Both the position numbers and the translations under genes were made by a program. Shown piece by piece: positions 18,772 through 25,207 of a stretch of DNA of 64,000 nt. Within the stretch, counting starts at the first letter, position 1, and each line of letters begins with the position of its first letter. Under the pieces are notes generated by a model. It ran no database searches, was not told the origin of the DNA, and worked only from the letters and a program-made list of their open reading frames with translations. This stretch comes from a virus: IMG/VR virus record IMGVR_UViG_3300031841_003989, positions 1 through 64,000 of that record; one strand, 5' to 3'.

Positions 18772-19268
18772 GAGAATACACCTTCTTCTTTTTGTGACAA
18801 AAAGTCTTGTGCCGTAGAATCTCTATGAGACAAAATCACATAGTTGGTATCACACCAGTCAGCATCTATAGTTGGGTCATCGTATTTTACAGTCCATTGA
18901 TCTTCTGGAGAAGTATAATACTCACTCCATTTATAGCTCATTATACATTGATCTGACAGACATTGATGAGCATTTAACTGTCCCGGTTCAACAAGAATAG
19001 AATCAACTTCTTTATTATTAGCATCTAGTAAATAACGGGTGGTTTTTTCTGTTTCTATGTCAAAAGTCACAAACTGCATTACTCCGTAGATACAGGTGAC
19101 GAGTTTGTAGGTTTTATTATCTCCATGAAATCCACGAATTGCTCCATATCTAGATTGAGAGATTTTATCCTGAACAAACTGAATATCATAATCGTAATCT
19201 GTAAATGTAGTGTAAAGAGAACCTCTATTATCGATATGCTTGGTTTCTGTTATTATTTTTATTGTCAT
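18768..19268 (-). CDS. RmlC-like sugar 3,5-epimerase/isomerase (cupin)
   Basis: 166-residue cupin resembling dTDP-4-dehydrorhamnose 3,5-epimerase. Recognisable pieces are KHIDNRGSLY at the N-terminus (RmlC has a DxRG segment there), SRYGAIRGFHGDNKTYKLV containing the conserved RGxH catalytic His, then VMQFVTFDI and VEPGQLNAHQC. RmlC enzymes epimerise C3/C5 of 4-keto-6-deoxy sugars, and relatives are 3,4-ketoisomerases. It is translationally coupled to the B12-rSAM gene and 10 bases from the E1-beta-like gene. A 4-keto sugar substrate shared with the dehydratase is the simplest reading. Exact regiochemistry is unresolved. Confidence 0.8.
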   Translation of the reverse strand: MTIKIITETKHIDNRGSLYTTFTDYDYDIQFVQDKISQSRYGAIRGFHGDNKTYKLVTCIYGVMQFVTFDIETEKTTRYLLDANNKEVDSILVEPGQLNAHQCLSDQCIMSYKWSEYYTSPEDQWTVKYDDPTIDADWCDTNYVILSHRDSTAQDFLSQKEEGVFS

Positions 19269-19278
19269 CTAGCAACCT

Positions 19279-19803
19279 CTAATACAAATCACCATGCTCT
19301 ATAATTAGATGCACTCCTTTTTTGTTGATTGCATCATTATAGGCATCAAACACTTGATGTCCATAAATAAGATTGTGAACTTTGACCTTATCACACATAT
19401 TACTAATCTCAGAAGACCAATTGGCTTTATGTTGATGTCCAGGATCTAATGGATATTCGCTACCAACAACAGCCTTAAGTATAACATGTGGAATTCCACC
19501 ACCCATCAATTCCCATTTATCTAAATGGTTCAGTAATTGATTAGCGGCACAAATTAGAAAGTTCATTCTTGGATATATTGACACGGGAATATCACCTGCA
19601 ATAGCTATACCTAAAGCCATACCTGTTTGCATCTCTTCTGCCACAGGTAGTTCAATACGTTTATCTTCAGGCCAAAATGCGGCCTGCCTTGTGATTGCAT
19701 GTCCCTTATAGCTAACGGCTTGGCCAATAATTGTGGTTTCACTCTTGGCAAGCAGTTTCATACCTTTATCTACTTCTTCTAAATAATTCATCGCAACCCT
19801 CAA
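19279..19803 (-). CDS. E1-beta-like TPP enzyme subunit, pyrimidine domain only
   Basis: 174 residues matching the pyrimidine-binding domain of 2-oxoacid dehydrogenase E1-beta/transketolase proteins. ELPVAEEMQTGMALGIAIAG carries the conserved Glu that activates thiamine diphosphate, followed by a strand and NQLLNHLDKWELMGG. E1-beta subunits usually exceed 320 residues because they also carry a transketolase C-terminal domain, which is absent here. Its start overlaps the E1-alpha-like gene by 4 bases, so the two probably form one enzyme. In avilamycin biosynthesis a similar E1-alpha/beta pair is linked to a two-carbon sugar branch. That role here is inference from neighbours. Confidence 0.8.
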   Translation of the reverse strand: MRVAMNYLEEVDKGMKLLAKSETTIIGQAVSYKGHAITRQAAFWPEDKRIELPVAEEMQTGMALGIAIAGDIPVSIYPRMNFLICAANQLLNHLDKWELMGGGIPHVILKAVVGSEYPLDPGHQHKANWSSEISNMCDKVKVHNLIYGHQVFDAYNDAINKKGVHLIIEHGDLY

Positions 19804-20426
19804 AAAGACACGAAAGTTCCAGTTCCAGAATGCGGATAGGAAAGAAGGTACTGGTAGTATATTATATCGGCACTAGACTCTTTACCAATCAAGCTATTGT
19901 AAAATTCAAGCAGTTTGTCCAATTTTACTTCACCCCAACTATCTTGTGTAGGAGTCCCGACAGATTTTCCATTGTCTTCTACTACAAAAGTAATTGGTAG
20001 GTCGTGAGAAATAGCATACATAATTGATTCATGACATATACCAGTCCTAAAAGCCATATCTCCAACAAAACACCACACCTTATCTTCTGATCCACTTCTC
20101 TTTAATGATAGTGCAGTACCTATAGCAATCGGCGGTATTCCAGCAACAATCGCTGATGTGAAAAATCTATGTTGTGGAAAATTCATAGCCATAGACTGAC
20201 TTTCTAGAATTCTATTCTTGATAGCTTCTGGAGGCACGCCTTTCAATAATGCATGAATATGATTAGCCCATGTGCTAAAGACATAGTCACCATTTTTAAC
20301 ATCTTTGAAAATATCAATTAACTGCTGTTCGTTTCCATCTCTAAGATGGACAGGTCCACGAATAGCTCCATCCTCATATAGATTTTGTATTTCTTTTTCA
20401 AAATTGACTATTTCTTGTTTATGCAT
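19800..20426 (-). CDS. E1-alpha-like TPP enzyme subunit (diphosphate-binding domain)
   Basis: 208 residues, shorter than dehydrogenase E1-alpha (about 320 or more). It shows the E1-alpha entry motif STWANHIHALLKG (residues 51-63) and the thiamine-diphosphate motif beginning VGDMAFRTG with the closing Asn at 152 (VVEDNGKSVGTP), a GD-x28-N spacing. There is no lipoyl-domain partner or E2/E3 gene nearby, so this is unlikely to be a complete oxoacid dehydrogenase. With the adjacent beta-like subunit it would form a minimal two-subunit TPP enzyme that moves a C2 or C3 unit. Surrounding sugar genes suggest the acceptor is a keto-sugar nucleotide. Confidence 0.82.
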   Translation of the reverse strand: MHKQEIVNFEKEIQNLYEDGAIRGPVHLRDGNEQQLIDIFKDVKNGDYVFSTWANHIHALLKGVPPEAIKNRILESQSMAMNFPQHRFFTSAIVAGIPPIAIGTALSLKRSGSEDKVWCFVGDMAFRTGICHESIMYAISHDLPITFVVEDNGKSVGTPTQDSWGEVKLDKLLEFYNSLIGKESSADIIYYQYLLSYPHSGTGTFVSF

Positions 20427-20437
20427 TTTAAAGATCC

Positions 20438-21277
20438 TTAATCATTTTTTATATATTTAGACACAGTATTTAAATAATACTGCATGTTAGCTGGTGGCAC
20501 CGCAGAGTTACTGACATTTGCTACATGATAGTTGATAGAATCCGGCTCTCTAGTTTTTGTATGATAACTAATATGGTCTATATGTAATTCTTTAAAAGAA
20601 TACTTTCTGTCAAATGATTTAAATAATGAATTCATGGCCGTATCAACACACCACATCTTGAATTCTGGAGGAAACACGCCGTTAAATATATCGCAAAAAG
20701 TCTTTGTAAAAATTGGAAAACATGCTCCATGAGTCTCATTATCTCTTACTTGACCTTTGATATCTAAACTTTCACCGTCATGTGTATTATCACTACATGC
20801 TATCAACATAATATCATCATCAGGTTTGTTTTCAATATAATAATCTATAAGTTTTTTATCCCAATTAGTTGTTGTTATAACACAATCATCATTTAAAATG
20901 AATATCAAATCGCCTTTTGCGGCATTGGCACCAACATTGTTATAATCACGCTGCATATATTCAGATCTCTCAGTTAGTATAACCGAAAGACTGTTTAGCT
21001 GCATCTTTGTCTTTGGGCAGTTAAATTTAAAAATATCTGAAAATTGTTTAACAAACTTTAAGGTTTCATCATCATCATAATCTATAACCAGTATAATCTC
21101 AAATAACCTATTAGATTTAAAAGATTTATCTAAAATAGAAAGTAAGCAATTTTTAAGAAGCTCAACCCTTCCTCTCGTTGGTATAACTATTGAAATCTTA
21201 TAATCCCAACACCATTTATTTTTATCTGTAATACGCATATAGCGTACATGTTCGTTTCGAAGCCAAGTCTGCGTCAT
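20438..21277 (-). CDS. Family 2-like glycosyltransferase, 279 aa
   Basis: GT-A fold transferase. The nucleotide-binding start KISIVIPTRGRVELLKNCL lies at residues 28-46, followed by NVGANAAKGDLIFILNDDCV, where the NDDC segment stands at the usual DxD metal site. The N-terminal 27 residues (Trp- and Arg-rich) precede the fold. It shares the ILNDDC/VLNDDC signature with the glycosyltransferase two genes upstream, so they look like paralogues. Its start overlaps the preceding gene by 4 bases. It probably transfers a sugar made by the downstream enzymes. Donor and acceptor are unknown. Confidence 0.8.
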   Translation of the reverse strand: MTQTWLRNEHVRYMRITDKNKWCWDYKISIVIPTRGRVELLKNCLLSILDKSFKSNRLFEIILVIDYDDDETLKFVKQFSDIFKFNCPKTKMQLNSLSVILTERSEYMQRDYNNVGANAAKGDLIFILNDDCVITTTNWDKKLIDYYIENKPDDDIMLIACSDNTHDGESLDIKGQVRDNETHGACFPIFTKTFCDIFNGVFPPEFKMWCVDTAMNSLFKSFDRKYSFKELHIDHISYHTKTREPDSINYHVANVSNSAVPPANMQYYLNTVSKYIKND

Positions 21278-22209
21278 ATCACTGTACTCCTTATGTTGGA
21301 ATAATTAAATTCACTATTCTTGAGGAATAGATTTTGTTTTATATAAGATTTAAGATCATCATTTATGCAAAATGAATTGTCGTCAAATTGTTCCTTGTCG
21401 TGCATAACAACATTACGACACTCCTCAAATCCTAACCCTATACTTTTTGCATATTGATTTGTGAATCTATCCAAATAGCTCTCTATAACAAATGGATGAT
21501 CATAGGTTTGTCTCTTTTTTTCATACATCCATTTTAAAGGGTCGAAACCGGAACTTTGCCCATCCATATTTATCGCATGAAAAACTAAAACGTCATCACA
21601 AAAAGCCCATCTTGTCTTTAATGCCGCACAAAGGAAAGATAGTACTGACTCAGTACAATGTCCAGCAAAGATGTCGGGAATAATTCTATTATAAAATTCT
21701 TTTAGCTGCTTTGAAAATATTTGACAATGCAAGTTTAAAGACGAACCTACTGACACAAACGAACCAACATCATCAGTCAGTATACCATCACCTTTATCGT
21801 AATTGGGTGTATCTTCAACAGCCTGGCCGACATCATTATTAACATTAGAACAAACCATAGAATATGGTCCAGATTCAAGCCTGTCAATCATTTTTTTTAT
21901 AGTGAATTTATCAGGCATAATTATGCCGGAATCAATATACAAAAATGCATCATGTGAATCATTAAACATTTCGCAAGTATGATTAAAGCTCACATTAACA
22001 GGAACTGCATCATTTATTAAATTTATTCTTATGTCTTTAAATTTGTTTTTTATTTTTTGTAATGTAGAAATTTTATTTAAACACGCAGAAACCACAATAT
22101 CATGATCAACACCTTCTTGTTTAAAAATACTTTCCAATGCAGCAATATAATAATATACATTTTCAACACCTTTTATACCACAAGTATTATATACTGTTAA
22201 TAATTTCAT
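21274..22209 (-). CDS. GT-A type glycosyltransferase-like protein, 311 aa
   Basis: Resembles GT-A glycosyltransferases in layout: LLTVYNTCGIKGVENVYYYI with an ESIFKQ helix, a strand DIVVSACLN, then NHTCEMFNDSHDAFLYIDSG, where DSG stands at the DxD site. The missing second Asp may mean a weaker or metal-independent site, or a different use of the fold. It lies between two clearer glycosyltransferases and overlaps both by 4 bases, so it belongs to the same operon. Function beyond glycosyl transfer is not visible. Confidence 0.65.
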   Translation of the reverse strand: MKLLTVYNTCGIKGVENVYYYIAALESIFKQEGVDHDIVVSACLNKISTLQKIKNKFKDIRINLINDAVPVNVSFNHTCEMFNDSHDAFLYIDSGIIMPDKFTIKKMIDRLESGPYSMVCSNVNNDVGQAVEDTPNYDKGDGILTDDVGSFVSVGSSLNLHCQIFSKQLKEFYNRIIPDIFAGHCTESVLSFLCAALKTRWAFCDDVLVFHAINMDGQSSGFDPLKWMYEKKRQTYDHPFVIESYLDRFTNQYAKSIGLGFEECRNVVMHDKEQFDDNSFCINDDLKSYIKQNLFLKNSEFNYSNIRSTVI

Positions 22210-22898
22210 TTAAGCATCTCCGATTTTTTTGAGGTATCAATACTAAAAAGACTATCAACTGAAAATTTATCATCAGAAAAAGTTCTATTAATCATATCGA
22301 CTGCTGTTTTATCTCTTTTCCTATCTTGCAAAGCATCTACTGAATTGTGTAGAACGTGATCAATCCTAACTCCGGGCAAATCAACGATTTTATTTGCACC
22401 CTCGTAAACTCTATAGGTCATAACGTCCGAGCCATGATTGCCAAAAGTTTCATCCATTATGAAGCCTAGTTTTTTAGCAGCCGTCTTTGAAACAATAGGA
22501 AATGCGGCATAGGTATTGCTAACTCTATCAATACTATTGTCGTATGTTTTACCATATACTATATCACCAAAAGAATCTAACAATTCTATAGAGTATTTAT
22601 CCCAAGAATTTTCAATCAATTTACAATCGTCATTTAATACAAATATATATTTACCTTTAACATGAGGTAATAATTGATTTATCCTAGTGTGCAGATTTGA
22701 GTTTCTTTCCTCTATGAACAACTGTACATTTTCAATTTCTGAGAATATTTTTATATAATCATTTAAGTGATCATCATCGTTGTCTAAACCTATAAGTATT
22801 TCGTTATCAAGTTTTGATGTATTTTTTATTGACTTGTATAAGTCTAACATCATTAACGGTCTGGATCTAGAAACCAAAACTATACTAAAGCATGTCAT
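22206..22898 (-). CDS. Family 2-like glycosyltransferase, 230 aa
   Basis: Compact GT-A transferase with the family start CFSIVLVSRSRPLMMLDLY, a central IEERNSNLHTRINQLLPH, and GKYIFVLNDDCKLIE carrying the presumed metal-binding acidic motif. HGSDVMTYRVYEGANKI later in the chain fits acceptor-side residues of GT2 enzymes. It heads the coupled run of the sugar operon. Its ATG overlaps the stop of a decayed cupin fragment that still precedes it. Likely works with the two downstream transferases on one glycan. Confidence 0.8.
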   Translation of the reverse strand: MTCFSIVLVSRSRPLMMLDLYKSIKNTSKLDNEILIGLDNDDDHLNDYIKIFSEIENVQLFIEERNSNLHTRINQLLPHVKGKYIFVLNDDCKLIENSWDKYSIELLDSFGDIVYGKTYDNSIDRVSNTYAAFPIVSKTAAKKLGFIMDETFGNHGSDVMTYRVYEGANKIVDLPGVRIDHVLHNSVDALQDRKRDKTAVDMINRTFSDDKFSVDSLFSIDTSKKSEMLK

Positions 22899-22975
22899 AT
22901 AAATACCCTATAACTATCTGAGTCAAGATGAAATGTACTATCTTCAATCGGTCCTTGCACAACACGAAATATCTT
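22895..22975 (-). pseudogene. Remnant of a second cupin gene (C-terminal 26 codons)
   Basis: Between the cupin gene and the first glycosyltransferase, an open stretch encodes RVVQGPIEDSTFHLDSDSY followed by RVFI and a TGA. The intact cupin gene upstream ends EASTFHRDSDSYRVQR. Twelve of 14 residues match in the shared block, and the DNA is also similar. An in-frame stop precedes the fragment and it has no start. It looks like the tail of a duplicated or recombined cupin gene, and its TGA overlaps the ATG of the glycosyltransferase. Confidence 0.6.
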
Positions 22976-22987
22976 CTATTGATAGGC

Positions 22988-23338
22988 TCATCGTTGCACT
23001 CTATAACTATCACTATCACGATGAAAAGTACTAGCCTCTAAAAGTCTACAACCATTCTTTGTAGAAAATCGATGAACAAGTCCAGGTCTAATGTGAAAAG
23101 AACAACCAACCTGAAGGTCAAATTTTATTGTGTCTCCACTTCTTGTTAGATAAGTGACCTGACAATCTCCTTCCAAGTTGAAAAGATGTTCTTCTTTAAT
23201 CATGTGGAAGTGTAGACTTAACCGGCTGTCTGGTTTGATTTCGAGAATCTTACCACAATAATCTTTCTCCTCATTATTAGCAAACCAGATTTCTCGACCC
23301 CATCGTTTTTCTACGACCTTTGCCTTTTCTGTCATCAT
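22988..23338 (-). CDS. Cupin, mannose-6-phosphate isomerase type II-like
   Basis: 116-residue single-domain cupin. Motif 1 is LHFHMIKEEHLFNLEG (HxH...E...G metal site) and motif 2 is PGLVHRF (PxxxH). The N-terminus VEKRWGREIWFAN is characteristic of small cupins related to the isomerase domain of GDP-mannose-forming enzymes. Such proteins isomerise phosphosugars or bind them in sugar-activation clusters. It is the first gene of the minus-strand sugar operon, with AAAGGA before the ATG. A link to mannose or GDP-sugar supply would match the ColD-like enzyme, whose relatives use GDP sugars, but this is inference. Confidence 0.75.
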   Translation of the reverse strand: MMTEKAKVVEKRWGREIWFANNEEKDYCGKILEIKPDSRLSLHFHMIKEEHLFNLEGDCQVTYLTRSGDTIKFDLQVGCSFHIRPGLVHRFSTKNGCRLLEASTFHRDSDSYRVQR

Positions 23339-23394
23339 GTTTTTTTGTCCTTTTTATATTATTAGAAATAACTAACCACATAGACCATGTTCAT

Positions 23395-23441
23395 TAAAGG
23401 GAGGTGATAATCATATTATCCTTGGGATTTCCTTCCCTTTA
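23395..23441 (-). promoter_or_regulatory. Nested stem-loop in the leader of the minus-strand sugar operon
   Basis: TAAAGGGA and TCCCTTTA form a perfect 8-bp outer stem. Inside it GATAAT-cat-ATTATC forms a second perfect hairpin. The element lies about 57-103 bases upstream of the cupin ATG, inside the likely 5' leader, and contains no gene. It could be an operator, an attenuator, or a fold that controls mRNA stability. The strand is assigned from position only. Confidence 0.4.
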
Positions 23442-23560
23442 CTGATCTTAAATCTTAAACTAACCAACAAGTAAGTATTCCTTAGTCTTTAAAAGTTAAC
23501 TACAGAATGTTTTTATTATTGATATTAAATTAAATCGCTGAGAGCCGAAAATGAAATTTC

Positions 23561-23590
23561 AAAAAAAAGACAAGCGTTTTACGCCTGTCT
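23561..23590 (-). terminator. Terminator-like hairpin on the minus strand
   Basis: Read on the minus strand, AGACAGGCGT-AAA-ACGCTTGTCT (one mismatch in ten) is followed directly by eight T. This is a normal intrinsic terminator shape. It stands upstream of the minus-strand operon, where no minus-strand gene is seen to its right for tens of kilobases. It may block antisense transcription entering the operon promoter region. The stretch from 23339 to here otherwise holds no gene. Confidence 0.5.
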
Positions 23591-23611
23591 CTTAAGTTCT
23601 GAAAGGTTAGT

Positions 23612-23767
23612 ATGAATATTTACGTGCCTGCACACAACCAGAAGGAAATTCATACCGTTGGAGGTTCTTTAGCTGATTTTATTTCGCCTACGCCCAACAG
23701 AACTGATAGTTTAGAATTGTCAACAGAGACTGTAAGCCACAAACCATCAAGTGACATTAGATTATAG
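23612..23767 (+). CDS. Small unknown protein, 51 aa
   Basis: A short open frame starting MNIYVPAHNQKEIHTVGG and ending SSDIRL. It is preceded by GAAAGGTTAG at the spacing used by other genes here (compare the starts at 24459 and 27656). The product is polar with no motif. It is isolated between the divergent operon and the next plus-strand gene. The good ribosome site is the main support. Confidence 0.45.
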   Translation: MNIYVPAHNQKEIHTVGGSLADFISPTPNRTDSLELSTETVSHKPSSDIRL

Positions 23768-23828
23768 CCTAGCAATCAGAATATCACCCATCTTTTTGAC
23801 CTTTCGGTTGGATATTTTCCGAAAAAGG

Positions 23829-23859
23829 TTGTTAGAATTCGGTTCAATCTCGGTATAAT
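23829..23859 (+). promoter_or_regulatory. Sigma-70-like promoter
   Basis: TTGTTA, 19 bases, then TATAAT, ending about 38 bases before the ATG of the 101-residue gene. Immediately upstream an imperfect inverted repeat (ACCTTTCGG and CCGAAAAAGGT) may be an operator or a weak terminator. The perfect -10 box suggests transcription by host polymerase, so an early gene. Confidence 0.5.
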
Positions 23860-23897
23860 ACAACATAAACACTTTCAAATTTTTCAGGAGTAAAAAC

Positions 23898-24203
23898 ATG
23901 AATCAAACAGAATTTCTCACAGCATTGGAAACCGTAAGTTCTAGATTTTCTTGGACTTACACAAACAACCGTCTGGTTGGTACTGGTCGTCGCGGTGCAG
24001 TTCGAGGTGTCACCGTCAATCCAGTAACAGCAGTTGCTTTGACATCTGGTCTTGGAACATTCCCAAACACTAAGCGTGGCACAATGCAGGCTGCTCGTCG
24101 TCTTGGAATGAGTCAAGAACTTGCTATGGCTGTTTACTCTCAGTCTAATCGCGGTCATGCTCAGATTGTTCGAGGTAAGATGCTGAGTACAGTATTCAAC
24201 TAA
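23898..24203 (+). CDS. Small basic protein of unknown function, 101 aa
   Basis: Not recognised. It is basic (GTGRRGAVRGV, NTKRGTMQAARRLG, RGHAQIVRGKM) and the second half is helical, resembling a small DNA- or RNA-binding protein. AGGAG sits 8 bases upstream of the ATG and a strong -10 box lies in front. Codon choice and amino-acid balance look native. Position directly behind a host-type promoter suggests an early host-takeover protein. Confidence 0.7.
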   Translation: MNQTEFLTALETVSSRFSWTYTNNRLVGTGRRGAVRGVTVNPVTAVALTSGLGTFPNTKRGTMQAARRLGMSQELAMAVYSQSNRGHAQIVRGKMLSTVFN

Positions 24204-24229
24204 TACAAGAAGGCTAATGTATTCGGGGG

Positions 24230-24301
24230 CTAAATACCGTAGTTATCGTGAAATAAACGCTAGACGCTGACGAACCAACTAAGGTGAAGGTGAGGTATTA
24301 G
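24230..24301 (+). ncRNA. Candidate structured RNA upstream of ssb
   Basis: No protein gene fits between 24204 and 24458. CTAAATACC and GGTATTAG close a stem with one bulged A. Just inside, TAGTT pairs with AACTA. The rest of the gap holds CCGG-tagt-CCGG and a terminator hairpin. This could be a small RNA or an attenuated leader of the SSB gene. I recognise no known riboswitch class. Confidence 0.35.
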
Positions 24302-24394
24302 TGATAAAAACACGACGTATTCCGATGGCATATTGCACTTTTTTTAAAACAGTTTTTCTGGCCGGTAGTCCGGTAATGAGTGGCAACACCCCTG

Positions 24395-24420
24395 TCCGTT
24401 TCTGTAAAAAACGGATTTTT
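24395..24420 (+). terminator. Intrinsic terminator before ssb
   Basis: TCCGTTT and AAACGGA form a perfect 7-bp stem with a 7-base loop, followed by TTTTT. It would end the transcript of the 101-residue gene or of the candidate RNA, or act as an attenuator for the SSB gene whose ATG follows 39 bases later. Confidence 0.65.
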
Positions 24421-24458
24421 AATTTCGGTGGATTTTACAATAGTAGAAAGGTATTAGA

Positions 24459-24797
24459 ATGTCATTAACAAACGAAGTAAGATTAATTGGTAATTTGGTG
24501 CGAGATCCAGACATTATCGAAACTGAACGTGGAAAATTTGGTAAGATCCGTGTTGCTTGTAACACCAAAAGAGGTGAAGTTGAAGATACTCTTTTCATTG
24601 ATGTCAAGCTTTTTGGCTATGTCTTTAACGATCTTGAGTACCACGAAGTTGGAAAGGGCGACAGAGTTCAGGTTATTGGACGACTCGCTACTGAAGAGTT
24701 TACCAACAAAGAAGGTAATCAAGTAAGTGTATCTGTTGTGTATGCAAATAGCTTGCTTAAGCTCGCAAGAAAAGTAAAAGCTGAAGCTGGATTCTAA
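24459..24797 (+). CDS. ssb: Single-stranded DNA-binding protein (OB fold)
   Basis: 112 residues matching the bacterial SSB OB fold: MSLTNEVRLIGNLVRDPDI, then KFGKIRVACN, a strand pair DTLFIDVKLFG, and GDRVQVIGRLATEEFTNKEG followed by SVSVVYANSL. It lacks the long acidic C-terminal tail that recruits partners in host SSB. It would coat single-stranded DNA during phage replication and recombination. GAAAGGTATTA lies 13 bases before the ATG, the same ribosome site as the gene at 27656. A second SSB-like gene lies near 53.3 kb. Confidence 0.88.
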   Translation: MSLTNEVRLIGNLVRDPDIIETERGKFGKIRVACNTKRGEVEDTLFIDVKLFGYVFNDLEYHEVGKGDRVQVIGRLATEEFTNKEGNQVSVSVVYANSLLKLARKVKAEAGF

Positions 24798-24798
24798 A

Positions 24799-25035
24799 AT
24801 GAAGTATAATAAAATTTCTATCGCTCTAAAGGATAATCGTGAAATATCGGTATATCTGTCTCCAGACGAAGCTAGGGATTTATTAGACCAGTTTTATGAG
24901 GTCTTTTCTGGTGGTCTAACTGATAACTGTATTGAAATTCGTTCGTGTGGTGAATACGGTTTTTCAGAGACAATATTGGTAAAGGCTGATCAAGTACTTT
25001 ATGTAAAGGAACAATCCGGGGGAGAAGATGTCTAA
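24799..25035 (+). CDS. Unknown protein, 78 aa
   Basis: Starts one base after the SSB stop. A small alpha/beta protein (KYNKISIALKDNREISVYLS, DEARDLLDQFYEVF, ETILVKADQVLYVKE) without recognised family. Tight coupling to SSB suggests a role in DNA metabolism, but nothing in the sequence proves it. It overlaps the next short gene by 8 bases. Confidence 0.65.
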   Translation: MKYNKISIALKDNREISVYLSPDEARDLLDQFYEVFSGGLTDNCIEIRSCGEYGFSETILVKADQVLYVKEQSGGEDV

Positions 25036-25207
25036 AGAAAGAAAGAAGTTTCAAAAGCAAAAAGCTAGAGAAGCTAGGGTAAAACAGAAACTTCTCAAAA
25101 AGCGGAAACTCATTAGAGAACAAGCTAAACTTGAAAGAGAAGTAGCTGAAATCCAAAGGCAAATGGAACCTAAGATTGAACCTATAAAAAAGAAAAAAGA
25201 TGAATGA
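25028..25207 (+). CDS. Highly basic Lys/Glu-rich helical peptide, 59 aa
   Basis: Encodes MSKERKKFQKQKAREARV, then a long charged helix (RKLIREQAKLEREVAEIQRQ) and a Lys-rich tail. GGGGGAGA precedes its ATG, which lies inside the end of the upstream gene, and its stop overlaps the start of the glycosyltransferase (ATGA). Likely a coiled-coil or nucleic-acid-associated small protein. No family recognised. Confidence 0.65.
   Translation: MSKERKKFQKQKAREARVKQKLLKKRKLIREQAKLEREVAEIQRQMEPKIEPIKKKKDE

Noticed and set aside
19279-20426. Pyruvate dehydrogenase of central metabolism
   Set aside because: Both subunits are much shorter than E1-alpha and E1-beta, and there are no E2/E3 genes. The operon is for sugars.
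22898-22905. TATAAATA on the plus strand
   Set aside because: It overlaps the start of a minus-strand gene and no plus-strand gene follows. Other copies inside genes (3.87 and 61.3 kb) were dropped for the same reason.
24204-24458. tRNA or tmRNA
   Set aside because: No cloverleaf, no T-loop sequence and no CCA end could be found.
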